Origin: Pseudomonadota bacterium
GTDB taxonomy: Bacteria; Pseudomonadota; Gammaproteobacteria; Pseudomonadales; Pseudohongiellaceae
Assembly: GCA_027592275.1 (NCBI GenBank)
Contig: JAQCKF010000001.1
Coordinates: 124,001-188,000 of the forward strand
DNA: 64,000 nt
Direction of reading: 5' to 3'
A model generated the notes under the pieces. That model ran no database searches and was not told where the DNA came from. It saw only the letters and a list, made by a program, of their open reading frames with translations. Shown piece by piece: positions 9,272-18,104 of this stretch. How positions within the stretch are numbered: position 1 is the stretch's first letter; each line of letters opens with the position of its first letter. Position numbers and translations under genes: made by a program.

Positions 9272-10807
9272 ATGACAGATAAAGATGTCGACAAGATTGA
9301 CGCTATCAATTTTGATCACAATGATAATTCAGTATTTTTAAATCAGGCTGCCACTGCACAAGTCGAAAAACCCGCGCCGTGGATTTGGTTTGGCTTGGGT
9401 GGCCTGCTGTTGCTTGCCTTAATAGTTATTTTTGTTCTTCCTTCTATTGTTTCCGAATATGAATTGCCTTTAGAGCGGCGAGTTGGTTTGGTTGATATCC
9501 CCGTTGCCGAAACTGTGGCTAATACTACAAGCGCAATCTCTCCCTTCGAAGAGTCGCAACGCGCTTTACAGCGCAAAGAAGCACAGGACGTGCTTGCTGA
9601 GTTATTGGCATATCAGGCTGAATTGGATGCTCTGGACGTAGCCGTTTGGGGGCAGCAAGATTACGCGGCCTCCTTGGAGCAGGCCAGTATTGGCGACGAG
9701 TATTATCGGAGGCAGGACTTTGTATTGGCTCGCGAATCCTACGAGATCGGCCGCGTGGGGTTAAGCAGTCTAATCGATTCGGTTTCCTCGGTTCTCGCGC
9801 AGACACTTATTGAAGCAGAGCAGGCGCTGATCGAACTGGATTCAGCAGAGGCGCTTACAAAATACACTTTAGCGCTGCTGCTCGATCCGGGAAACGAGTT
9901 GGCGCAGATAGGCGAGCAACGCGCGCTAACCTTGGACGAAGTCAGTGCGCTGTTGAAAGAGGCTGACGATTTAGTCGAGGACGGCGAATTGCAACAGGCT
10001 CTCGCGAACTACCGTGAAGTGTTAAATTTGGACGGCTACAATGAGGTTGCCGCGGGGGAAGTCGCTGCAGTATCTCTACTCATTACCGAAAACGAATTTG
10101 CCCAAATTATGTCGAGTGGTTATGTGTTGCTGCAAGCCGGCGAACCCGAAGAGGCAGTGGCCGCATTTCAGAGAGCCTCCCGACTTGGTATCAAGCAGGA
10201 TGAAGCACAGGCCGCAATCAACCAAACCGAGAACGAGATTGCGAATACCGAAATTAATCGATTAAGTGGGCTGATTACAACAGCGCTACAGAACGAGCAA
10301 TGGCAAGACGCGGTCGAACAATACGACAATGTCCTCGCTATCGATAGTAATCTACTTTTTGCAATCAACGGCCGTGACTACGCGGACAAGCGGGCGAGGT
10401 TAGATCGATTGTTAGTGGAAGCCGTAGATAATCCGGAACGATTTTCTGAGGACGAAGTTTTCGAAGAGACGCGCATATCCTATTTCATTGGTCGAGACAT
10501 TGAGAGTCCAGGGCCTAGGCTCACCGAGCAGCTAGATGAATTAGAAGCCTTCTTGGAATACTCGCTTGTGCCAATAGATATCTCTTTTAGATCAGACAAT
10601 GAGACTCAAGTTACATTACTAAGAATCGAGGACATGGGGATGTTTGAGAAAACGTCTCTCTCGCTGAAGCCGGGACGTTATGTTGCCATAGGTAAACGCA
10701 GTGGCTACAGAGAAGTTCGCGAAGAGTTTACTGTAGGCTTTGGCCTCACCCCAGAGGCTGTCATCGTTCAGTGCGATGAACCCATCGCTTCTTCAAGCAG
10801 GCGATAA
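9272..10807 (+). CDS. Inner-membrane TPR protein with PEGA-like C-terminus
   Basis: Residues of about 1-33 are cytoplasmic-like. One transmembrane helix follows ('WIWFGLGGLLLLALIVIFVL', about 38-57), then a long helical periplasmic region with TPR-like units such as 'EDGELQQALANYREVLNLDGYN' and 'VLLQAGEPEEAVAAFQRASRLG'. The last roughly 90 residues ('SLSLKPGRYVAIGKRSGYREV' region) resemble a PEGA beta-sandwich. It is single-pass, probably N-in C-out. It sits 3 nt before the PEGA/FGE gene, so the two are almost certainly co-translated. Likely a scaffold of the proposed envelope complex; no enzymatic motif is seen. Confidence 0.75.
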   Translation: MTDKDVDKIDAINFDHNDNSVFLNQAATAQVEKPAPWIWFGLGGLLLLALIVIFVLPSIVSEYELPLERRVGLVDIPVAETVANTTSAISPFEESQRALQRKEAQDVLAELLAYQAELDALDVAVWGQQDYAASLEQASIGDEYYRRQDFVLARESYEIGRVGLSSLIDSVSSVLAQTLIEAEQALIELDSAEALTKYTLALLLDPGNELAQIGEQRALTLDEVSALLKEADDLVEDGELQQALANYREVLNLDGYNEVAAGEVAAVSLLITENEFAQIMSSGYVLLQAGEPEEAVAAFQRASRLGIKQDEAQAAINQTENEIANTEINRLSGLITTALQNEQWQDAVEQYDNVLAIDSNLLFAINGRDYADKRARLDRLLVEAVDNPERFSEDEVFEETRISYFIGRDIESPGPRLTEQLDELEAFLEYSLVPIDISFRSDNETQVTLLRIEDMGMFEKTSLSLKPGRYVAIGKRSGYREVREEFTVGFGLTPEAVIVQCDEPIASSSRR

Positions 10808-10810
10808 TCG

Positions 10811-12889
10811 ATGAGCAATAGTGATGAAATAAGGGATATAAATGGGGCAACTGATCCTATTACTCCCATAGACTTCACTCCGCACAGTGAAGAGACCCAA
10901 GTTTTTTCCTACAAATTTAAATGGCTGCATGTAGTGATAGCCAGTTTTCTGCTCGTATCGCTGTCGACGGGATGGTTTGTGTTAACTGCTCGATCTGTGT
11001 TTGTAGAGGTAAATCCTATAACCGCACAAATGAGCATCGATACCGGCACTAGTTTCAAGTTGGGCCAACGCTATCTAATGCGCACAGGTTCCTATCAGCT
11101 TACGCTGAAAAACGAGGGTTATCACGATACCGTCACTCGTTTATTGGTAAACCGAGAACAATCGCAGACGCATCCGTTCGTGATGCGCAAACTCCCAGGA
11201 ATTATTAGCTTCGATAGTGCAGATATCTTGGAGGCGAGAATCAGAATAGACGGTGTCGATATCGGGCAAACACCGTTAGTGAATGTAGAAGTAGAACCGG
11301 GCGAGCATCAGCTATCAATTTCAAAAGACCGGTATCTCGATTTTGGCGAGACAATCAATATCGAGGGCAGAACAGTCGAGCAGAGCTTTTCGGCAAGTTT
11401 GGAGCCCGCATGGGCGACTGTAAGCTTGACTACCACGCCAAGTGGAGCGGATGTCTTGGTGGACGGCGAACTTATTGGTAGCACACCAATAAACGCCGAA
11501 ATTATCCAGGGACAGCGTGACCTCGTATTAAAACTCGCAGGGCATAAGGCCTGGCAGGAAGAATTCGATGTGCTCGCTGGCGAAGACTTTTCTGTACCAT
11601 TGGTTGAGCTAGAACCTGCCGATGGGCTGTTGTTCATCCAGTCGAACCCTACTGCTGCAAGCGTAACAATCTCAGGGGAGTTCAAGGGGCTCACTCCGTT
11701 AGAAGTTGCACTGCCTCCGGGCCAGAATCATGAACTTACCTTTTTCAAGAACGGCTATAACTCGAACTCGCTCTCGATCCAGACGCAGGCGAACGAAGAG
11801 CGAGAGTTAACTATAGATTTGGAGCCAATATTGATGACAGTCAGTGTCATGGCTCAACCAGACGACGCCGAGCTCTATGTGGATGGCGAATTCAGAGGAG
11901 CTGCAAATCAGACCATCGAGTTGATGGCTGCAAGTCAGCAGATCGAAATCCGCAAGGCAGGCTTTATTCCCTACTCAACCGAATTCACTTCCCGTCCAGG
12001 GCTGGAACAAATAATTAGGGTCTCTCTCAAGTCTCTAGAGCAGGCACGCTTGGAACAGATTAAACCAGTAATCGTGTCGGCGGCGGGGCAGGCGCTTAAA
12101 CTATTTTATCCGGGTGCATTCACCATGGGTGCTTCGCGACGTGAAGCGGGGAGAAGGCCGAATGAGAATCTTCGCGACATCAAACTAGAAAGGCCTTTTT
12201 ATCTGGGTAATCGTGAGGTTACTAATGCTGAATTCAGATTGTTTAATGCAGAGCATAGCTCTGGAACCCTAGAGGGACTGACGCTCGACAACGAGGCGCA
12301 ACCCGTCGTCCGCATTACATGGGCCCAGGCAGCGCTATTCTGCAATTGGTTGAGCGACCAGGAATCATTGCCGCATTTTTACGAGGTCGCAGGCGAGGCT
12401 GTCGTTGGGTTCAATGCAGAGTCTCCCGGTTATCGCCTTCCCTCCGAGGCGGAGTGGGCCTGGGCAGCAAGAACCGATGGCAGCGGGAATCAGCTTAAGT
12501 ATTCCTGGGGAGACACAATTCCGCCGCCAGAAAATTCGGGAAATTTTGCGGACATAACTGCCCAGTCCTATCTTGGACAAATAATGTTCGATTACGATGA
12601 TGGCTATCTCGCAACCGCTCCGGTCGCGTCGTTCGATGTAAATCAATACGATCTTTATGATATGTCGGGCAATGTCGCCGAGTGGGTGCATGACTTTTAC
12701 GGCGCAGTTGGGGCTATAGGTGGAGTCGAGGTCGACCCGTTAGGATCGAGTGAAGGCCAATTTCATACGATTAGAGGGTCTAGCTGGGCGCACGGCTCGA
12801 TAACTGAACTGCGATTGTCTTTTCGCGATTTTGGCGAAGACGTGCGCGACGATGTTGGTTTTCGGGTAGCGCGTTATTTGGAGGAATAG
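10811..12889 (+). CDS. PEGA-repeat protein with C-terminal formylglycine-generating-enzyme-like (SUMF1) domain
   Basis: A single N-terminal transmembrane helix (about 38-60, 'WLHVVIASFLLVSLSTGWFV') leads into four or five PEGA-type repeats between about 70 and 400, each with a 'PSGADVLVDGELIGSTP'-like core. Residues of about 415-690 form an FGE-sulfatase/SUMF1-like domain: 'FTMGASRREAG', 'GNREVTNAEFRLFN', 'GYRLPSEAEWAWAAR', 'YDMSGNVAEWVHDFYG' and the closing 'DDVGFRVAR'. The domain is complete in outline. Related domains either oxidise Cys to formylglycine or act as non-catalytic binding modules, and no sulfatase is nearby. The domain order suggests a periplasmic sensor or binding arm of the operon's complex (inference). 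Confidence 0.85.
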   Translation: MSNSDEIRDINGATDPITPIDFTPHSEETQVFSYKFKWLHVVIASFLLVSLSTGWFVLTARSVFVEVNPITAQMSIDTGTSFKLGQRYLMRTGSYQLTLKNEGYHDTVTRLLVNREQSQTHPFVMRKLPGIISFDSADILEARIRIDGVDIGQTPLVNVEVEPGEHQLSISKDRYLDFGETINIEGRTVEQSFSASLEPAWATVSLTTTPSGADVLVDGELIGSTPINAEIIQGQRDLVLKLAGHKAWQEEFDVLAGEDFSVPLVELEPADGLLFIQSNPTAASVTISGEFKGLTPLEVALPPGQNHELTFFKNGYNSNSLSIQTQANEERELTIDLEPILMTVSVMAQPDDAELYVDGEFRGAANQTIELMAASQQIEIRKAGFIPYSTEFTSRPGLEQIIRVSLKSLEQARLEQIKPVIVSAAGQALKLFYPGAFTMGASRREAGRRPNENLRDIKLERPFYLGNREVTNAEFRLFNAEHSSGTLEGLTLDNEAQPVVRITWAQAALFCNWLSDQESLPHFYEVAGEAVVGFNAESPGYRLPSEAEWAWAARTDGSGNQLKYSWGDTIPPPENSGNFADITAQSYLGQIMFDYDDGYLATAPVASFDVNQYDLYDMSGNVAEWVHDFYGAVGAIGGVEVDPLGSSEGQFHTIRGSSWAHGSITELRLSFRDFGEDVRDDVGFRVARYLEE

Positions 12890-12893
12890 GACT

Positions 12894-13160
12894 ATGCGTA
12901 AACTATTTTTGTTTGCACTGTTAAGTTTCTGCCAATTCACAATCGCGGCGGAGAATGATCCGCCGGCTCAAGATGTGGGTCCTCAAGAGGCTGTGCAAGC
13001 CGAGTCAGATAGTAGCATCGAGCCTCAAAAAGACGGCAGCGAGCTAATCGCCGCTGAGATTTTAGATACAAACGAAGATGAAGAAGAATCTTCGGGACGT
13101 TTTATTCCGACTGAGGAAATTTCACAGGACCTCGGCGTTTCGTTTCCCGTCGATATTTAG
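12894..13160 (+). CDS. Small exported acidic protein
   Basis: An 88-residue product with a clear signal peptide ('MRKLFLFALLSFCQFTIAAE'). The mature part is short, acidic and low in complexity, with many Glu, Asp and Gln, and is probably disordered. It sits 4 nt after the PEGA/FGE gene and 31 nt before the ExbB-like gene, inside the operon. No family is recognised. It may be an accessory peptide or periplasmic linker of the same assembly. The position and a real signal sequence support it being a gene despite its size. Confidence 0.65.
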   Translation: MRKLFLFALLSFCQFTIAAENDPPAQDVGPQEAVQAESDSSIEPQKDGSELIAAEILDTNEDEEESSGRFIPTEEISQDLGVSFPVDI

Positions 13161-13191
13161 ATTAGCAAAGCAGGAAAGCCAAGGAATCAGC

Positions 13192-14004
13192 ATGAAGCAA
13201 AGGTTGTTATCGGAAGCACTCTATCAAGTCGCTGCATTAATTATTGCGGTGATCGTTGTTCACGCAGCCTATGTAGCGGTGATACGGCCTAACGCCGATT
13301 TGATCCAGCAACAGCAAAACGTGTTACAACAGACGGATCCTAACTTCGAACCGGAGCGCTCGATCTATATTATCTTGCGCGACTTCGAGCAAGAGACATG
13401 CATAATTTTATTGCTTTGGGCGCTTTCGATGCTGGGCATGAAGGTACAGCAGACACTGCGAGAGAGGGCGCTGTTAGAGCGAACCCTGATCAACATATCC
13501 GATGGCATGAGTATATTGCCCGAAGATGCTCGCAACTATGCGCGTACGATTCAGGCGTTGCCGGAAAGAGAACGTCAATTCCTCTTGCCGAGAGCATTGC
13601 TAGCCGGTCTGCATAGATTTCAATCTACTAAAAATATTCAAGACGTAGCGACTACCATCAAGGTCGCTTGTGAAACCGAAGCAGATAGAATGGAAACGGA
13701 ACTGACGATTGTCCGCTATATTGCTTGGGCGATTCCGTCGATTGGATTCCTTGGCACCGTTCGAGGCATTGGTACGGCACTGGGCCAGGCCTATCAAGCT
13801 GTGAGCGGAGACATCGTGGGTGTTACTACCAGTCTGGGTGTGGCCTTTAACTCAACCTTCGTTGCACTTGTGGTAAGCATCTTGCTGATGTTTGTGCTTC
13901 ACCAATTACAATTGATTCAAGACAGGCTGGTATTGGATTGTCAGAACTACTGTGACGACAAAATGCTGAGACATTTGCAAGTACCAGAAAGAGATGCCAA
14001 ATAA
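13192..14004 (+). CDS. MotA/TolQ/ExbB-family proton channel protein
   Basis: Inner-membrane channel subunit of the MotA/TolQ/ExbB superfamily, which couples proton flow to work in the envelope. Hydrophobic helices lie near residues 11-30 and 65-85. The diagnostic pair follows: 'IPSIGFLGTVRGIGTALGQA' and 'TSLGVAFNSTFVALVVSILL' (about 180-240). I chose the ATG at 13192, preceded by a purine-rich 'AAGGAAT' site, because the ORF-track start at 13078 would overlap the upstream gene by 83 nt. The product is 270 aa. The usual ExbD/TolR/MotB partner is missing as a separate gene; the two VWA genes downstream carry a similar helix and may replace it (inference). Confidence 0.87.
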   Translation: MKQRLLSEALYQVAALIIAVIVVHAAYVAVIRPNADLIQQQQNVLQQTDPNFEPERSIYIILRDFEQETCIILLLWALSMLGMKVQQTLRERALLERTLINISDGMSILPEDARNYARTIQALPERERQFLLPRALLAGLHRFQSTKNIQDVATTIKVACETEADRMETELTIVRYIAWAIPSIGFLGTVRGIGTALGQAYQAVSGDIVGVTTSLGVAFNSTFVALVVSILLMFVLHQLQLIQDRLVLDCQNYCDDKMLRHLQVPERDAK

Positions 14005-15302
14005 TGAGTTTGAAAGTTATCGAGTTAAACGATAACGCCTTACGTGTTGGCGATGAGTCGGGAATCCTAATTGAGAGTCCGGGCTTCGCTTTGGTCGCGG
14101 AAAACAAAAAGCTGGTACTAGGTGAGGCTGCCAAACAACAGGCACGGATACACCCTACCAACAGCTATAACCGCTACTGGCACGAACTCAGTATTGACCC
14201 GTTGAATCAATCGCCCGGCATACGTCATTTTGCCGATATTGCCTACGCACATCTCCTACATTTAGCAGAAGCAGGCGAGATCGATGGGGATGTGATATTC
14301 GCCGTGCCAGGAAATTTTACCCGAGCGCAACTGGCTATCTTGTTGGGCCTCGTCAATCAGAGCCCGTTTCGGACAGCAGGCCTTGTGGATTCTGCGCTGG
14401 CGGCGGTGTCCTCCACGAATCTGGAGTTCGATTCCTACGTCTATGCCGAGTTGCAATTGCACCAAGTCGTGCTAACCAAAATCACAGTAGACAACGACAT
14501 TCTTAAACGGGAAGCAGTTATTCAAGTCCCGGGCGTAGGCAGTCAGAATTTCATGGATCTTATGATGCAGTTGGCTACGGATTTGTTCATTCAGCAGTGT
14601 CGATTCAACCCTCAACACGACGCAGAATCGGAGCAGCAACTGTATAATGTACTTCCTTCGTGGCTGCGGCAGGATGATGGAGATCAAAATAGTCTTCTGA
14701 TTGAACTAACGGCGAAAACAGCGGTTCACACAGCCAAGATGCCACGCAAGAGCCTGATCAGTAATTTGTCAGGACATTACAAGAGTATCGGACAACAAGT
14801 CGCTGAGCTCGCGGCAGTAGGTAATAGCAAACTACTATTGAGTCCCGAGTTCGCAGAGCTTCCTGGTTTTCATTCTTATCTTTGTGAGAGCATCAAAATA
14901 GAGCTGCTCCGAGTTGATGCGATTAGTAAGTCAGTATTCCAAAATCGCGCAAGCATTATCCGTGGTGATAAACAGGTCGAATTGGTTACAAAACTAGTCA
15001 AGATTGCGGATACGGCAAAGGCGAATGATAAGCGCGCCTTGAAAGTCGCGGCTAAGGAGGAAGAAGCAGCGACCCATGTACTCATTGGTAGTAAGGCGAT
15101 TCCTTTGGCCAAGATGGATCTCCCAGGGCAGCTTGGACGAATAGAAAAGCACGATGAAACGTTCTACTTAGATAGCGGTAAGCAAGAGTTTCTATTGAAT
15201 CAACTTAAAGTTGCCGGAAAACATGCGATTGGTTTGGGCGACTTGGTTCAGTGCAGCGAGGGTAGCGAGGTGATTCGACTAATACAGGTAAGCAATGTCT
15301 AG
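14004..15302 (+). CDS. Hsp70/actin-like ATPase-fold protein
   Basis: A 432-residue protein that looks like a divergent Hsp70-type nucleotide-binding domain. It has a short N-terminal strand block ('VIELNDNALRVG'), a phosphate-like loop region, 'FAVPGNFTRAQLAILLGL' resembling the DnaK 'VPAYFNDAQR' block, and 'GLVDSALAAVSS' resembling 'INEPTAAALAY'. No peptide-binding domain follows. The C-terminal roughly 90 residues are charged and then beta-rich. Its start overlaps the ExbB-like stop by one base, and its end overlaps the next gene by 8 nt. It is probably cytoplasmic, acting at the base of the complex. The fold assignment is by pattern only and the ATPase residues are not certain. Confidence 0.62.
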   Translation: MSLKVIELNDNALRVGDESGILIESPGFALVAENKKLVLGEAAKQQARIHPTNSYNRYWHELSIDPLNQSPGIRHFADIAYAHLLHLAEAGEIDGDVIFAVPGNFTRAQLAILLGLVNQSPFRTAGLVDSALAAVSSTNLEFDSYVYAELQLHQVVLTKITVDNDILKREAVIQVPGVGSQNFMDLMMQLATDLFIQQCRFNPQHDAESEQQLYNVLPSWLRQDDGDQNSLLIELTAKTAVHTAKMPRKSLISNLSGHYKSIGQQVAELAAVGNSKLLLSPEFAELPGFHSYLCESIKIELLRVDAISKSVFQNRASIIRGDKQVELVTKLVKIADTAKANDKRALKVAAKEEEAATHVLIGSKAIPLAKMDLPGQLGRIEKHDETFYLDSGKQEFLLNQLKVAGKHAIGLGDLVQCSEGSEVIRLIQVSNV

Positions 15303-16395
15303 TAGCAAAGCAAGACGCAGAAATCTAAACCCCATCAGCCTGGCATTCCTAGATGTCATGTTCTGTGGGTTTGGTGCTGTGATTTTGATTTTCCTAATTC
15401 TTGATCATAACAGCACAGTGACCCCCTCGGAGCAGAACCCCGATCTGGCCGCCGAGGTAAATTTGCTGCGGGAAGAGGTCAGGGACGGTGAGTTAGGTCT
15501 GGTTCAGCTGCGCAACATCTACTCCGATGTGAGTTTCGAAGTTGTGACTGCCGAGGGTTTGGCTACTCAGATTCAGGAGCAGCTACAAACGTTCCTGCAA
15601 GAGTTAGCAGCCCTGGAAAATTCAAGCGTTGCTACCGAAAAGAGCATCGAACAACTGCGCGCAGACGTACAAGCCCTGGAAGAGGAGCTACTGCGTCTGC
15701 AGGCGAGCGCCTTCGAGCAGGAAGGCAATAGCGTGCGGCAATTCTTAGGAGACGGAAGCCGACAGTATTTATCTGGTTTATTTTTGGGCGGCCAGCGTAT
15801 TCTAATATTGGTAGACAGCTCTGCGAGTATGCTCGACAGCACGCTGGTGAATATTATTCGTACTCGCAACATGTCAGACGATCGCAAGAAGCAGGCTCCT
15901 AAGTGGCAGCGAGTTGTTAAGACCGTAGACTGGATTAGCACACAACTGCCAATCACGAGTCGCTACCAAATCTGGGAATTCAACGAGGATCTCAAATCAG
16001 TGTTGGGTGGCTCTCTAGACAGCTGGCAAGAAGTCGCAGACCGAGATGGGCTTAACGATGCGATCGAGAATGTGAAGGATATCGTGCCGGCGAATGGCAC
16101 AAACTTGGAACAAGTTTTTAGGGCTGTCGCAAATATGTCACCAATGCCGGACAATATTTTCCTGATAACTGATGGTTTACCCACTCTAAGCGACCGCGGC
16201 TCGAATGATGCTCTGGTCACGCCCGCGGAGCGTATGGAGCTTTACGAAGATGCCTTGGAAGAGCTGCCTCGGGGCATACCGGTCAACGTCGTGCTGCTGC
16301 CCTTGGAAGGAGACCCCAGCGCTGCCGCAGCTTATTGGCAGCTTGCCCAGTACACTACTGGTTCTTTTATATCGCCCTCGAAGGATTGGCCATGA
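15295..16395 (+). CDS. VWA-domain protein with ExbD-like N-terminal helix (first paralogue)
   Basis: The N-terminal helix 'LAFLDVMFCGFGAVILIF' (about 16-33) has an Asp at its start, like the proton-channel Asp of ExbD, TolR and MotB. Residues of about 50-140 form a coiled coil. A von Willebrand A domain follows with the MIDAS 'DSSAS' (174-178), a Thr in 'NGTNLEQV' and an Asp in 'ITDGLP', so metal binding looks intact. The topology suggests a periplasmic VWA domain. It overlaps the upstream gene by 8 nt and the second VWA gene by 4 nt (ATGA). Likely the force-transmitting partner of the ExbB-like protein (inference). Confidence 0.82.
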   Translation: MSSSKARRRNLNPISLAFLDVMFCGFGAVILIFLILDHNSTVTPSEQNPDLAAEVNLLREEVRDGELGLVQLRNIYSDVSFEVVTAEGLATQIQEQLQTFLQELAALENSSVATEKSIEQLRADVQALEEELLRLQASAFEQEGNSVRQFLGDGSRQYLSGLFLGGQRILILVDSSASMLDSTLVNIIRTRNMSDDRKKQAPKWQRVVKTVDWISTQLPITSRYQIWEFNEDLKSVLGGSLDSWQEVADRDGLNDAIENVKDIVPANGTNLEQVFRAVANMSPMPDNIFLITDGLPTLSDRGSNDALVTPAERMELYEDALEELPRGIPVNVVLLPLEGDPSAAAAYWQLAQYTTGSFISPSKDWP

Positions 16396-17393
16396 GACGT
16401 AAGCGCGGAGAAACAGATTCTTTTTCAGTATCTTTCCTTGACGTAGCTGCCTGTGGCTTCGGTGCCATGATTATCTTGCTGATGATTACGAAGTCTGGTG
16501 AGCCAGTTTCCATCGAGTTCGTAGATGTACCACCGGAGGGGGCAATCACTGAGTTGCAGGAACAGTTGTTCGCCATTCGTGGAGAAACCACAATCTATAA
16601 CCGTGACTTGAATGCCAAGCACGAGCAACTCTCCGCCATGAAGGATCGTATAGCTAGACTGCAGAGAGATCTGGATGACGCAAAGGGCCGTTTTCAAACC
16701 TCGAACCAGTTATCGACCGAAATTACCGACGAGGTGGGACGCCTTGCCATAGCACAACAAAGCATGACTCAAGAGATGCAGCGCCTGCTCGCGAACAGCA
16801 GTGCACCGGAGAACAACGCGATTGGTGGCGTGCCTGTAGATAGCGAGTACATTATCTTCGTGATCGATACCTCGGGCAGTATGTATGGCAATGCTTGGAA
16901 CAAGATGCTTGGTGTTATTGATGACACGCTGAATGTTTATCCCGAAGTTAAGGGAATTCAGATCATGAATGACATGGGCGATTATATGTTCGATTCTTAT
17001 CGGGGTCAGTGGATTCCAGATACGCCTGGGCGTCGAAACACTATTGTTTCTACGCTGCGAACCTGGAATCCCTTCAGTAACAGTAGCCCCGTAGAAGGAG
17101 TGACGCGCGCTATAAATACCTTCTACGAGCCCGGTAAGAAAATTAGTATCTATGTGATCGGTGATGATTTTCAGCCTGGCGGGTCTATTCAGAACGTATT
17201 GCAGACGATTGATCGAATCAACTTGGAAGACGAGAACGGTGATAGATTAGTCCGCATTCACGGCATCGGCTTTCCTGTCATTTTTGCGGGGCAAGCGCGA
17301 TATCGGCAGAGTGTTTATAGATATTCGACTCTAATGCGAGAGATGACGCAGCGAAATGGTGGTACATTCGTAGGTCTGAATGATTTCCAGTGA
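16392..17393 (+). CDS. VWA-domain protein with ExbD-like N-terminal helix (second paralogue)
   Basis: A 333-residue paralogue of the preceding gene. The N-terminal helix 'VSFLDVAACGFGAMIILLMI' (about 13-32) repeats the FLDVxxCGFGA motif. A coiled coil spans about 50-135. The VWA domain has the canonical MIDAS 'DTSGS' (159-163) and a later 'VIGDDFQPGG'. I chose the ATG at 16392, which overlaps the previous stop as ATGA, over the ORF-track start at 16335. Two different single-helix subunits beside one channel subunit would suit a heterodimeric rotor or plug within a 5:2-type Exb/Mot assembly (inference). Confidence 0.82.
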   Translation: MRRKRGETDSFSVSFLDVAACGFGAMIILLMITKSGEPVSIEFVDVPPEGAITELQEQLFAIRGETTIYNRDLNAKHEQLSAMKDRIARLQRDLDDAKGRFQTSNQLSTEITDEVGRLAIAQQSMTQEMQRLLANSSAPENNAIGGVPVDSEYIIFVIDTSGSMYGNAWNKMLGVIDDTLNVYPEVKGIQIMNDMGDYMFDSYRGQWIPDTPGRRNTIVSTLRTWNPFSNSSPVEGVTRAINTFYEPGKKISIYVIGDDFQPGGSIQNVLQTIDRINLEDENGDRLVRIHGIGFPVIFAGQARYRQSVYRYSTLMREMTQRNGGTFVGLNDFQ

Positions 17394-17432
17394 TTTGACG
17401 GCGAGAGTTAGTCGCTTAGAATAAGGTTAATA

Positions 17433-18059
17433 ATGAGTACAGTGAGTGGATCGATGACAGGCAGGGTGAAAACGGCACTGATATTTGTGGCAGCGCTCTA
17501 CCTAACTGCCTGTGGCGTGAACAACGTAGTTATCGAGGGAAGCTTCCCTACGCCCAAGATCAATAAGCTACCTCTCAACGTGGCGGTCTATTACGATCCT
17601 GCACTCACAGAATTTGCCTATATCGAATACTCTGAAACTGGGAGTGAAGAATACAATATTGCCAGCGGGCAATCCCATATTGAGCTTTTTAGCACAGTAC
17701 TGCCCGCTATGTTTGACGGGGTCGTAGTGGTCAATTCGATCGAAGAGGCAAAGGACTTGGGCGTCGATGCGATTTTCGCGCCAATTATAGAAGAGTTTCA
17801 ATTGGCCCTGCCAGCCAAGACCAAACTCGATGTCTACGAGATTTGGATTAAATACAATATGCGTTTGATGACGGCTGATGGCGACTATATCGCGGACTGG
17901 GTGTTGACTTCGTATGGTAAGACTCCGACTGAGTCGCTACGTTCGGTAGAAGCCGCAATCAATGCGGCGGCTATAGTTGCGCTTCGTGACCTAGCTTCGA
18001 GTTTTTCTCTAAGCTTCTCACAGGTTCCGGAAGTTAAAGATTGGTTAAATACGTTGTAG
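17433..18059 (+). CDS. Envelope-operon lipoprotein, 208 aa
   Basis: Predicted lipoprotein with lipobox 'YLTAC' and Cys near residue 27. The mature part contains 'LPLNVAVYYDPALTEFAY', 'DGVVVVNSIEEAKDLGVDAIF' and 'LRSVEAAINAAAIVALRDL'. This alternating strand/helix pattern resembles lipoproteins that compute or bind at the outer membrane, but I cannot name a family. It lies 39 nt after the second VWA gene and 45 nt before another lipoprotein gene on the same strand, so it is likely part of the operon or its distal end. Confidence 0.68.
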   Translation: MSTVSGSMTGRVKTALIFVAALYLTACGVNNVVIEGSFPTPKINKLPLNVAVYYDPALTEFAYIEYSETGSEEYNIASGQSHIELFSTVLPAMFDGVVVVNSIEEAKDLGVDAIFAPIIEEFQLALPAKTKLDVYEIWIKYNMRLMTADGDYIADWVLTSYGKTPTESLRSVEAAINAAAIVALRDLASSFSLSFSQVPEVKDWLNTL

Positions 18060-18104
18060 TGGAAATTAAGAGTTGTACTTGAGTCGATTGACACGAGGAC
18101 TATC

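Noticed and set aside
13078-13191. Longer N-terminus of the ExbB-like protein
   Set aside because: It overlaps the upstream gene by 83 nt, is basic and non-hydrophobic, and the internal ATG at 13192 has a better ribosome-binding site.
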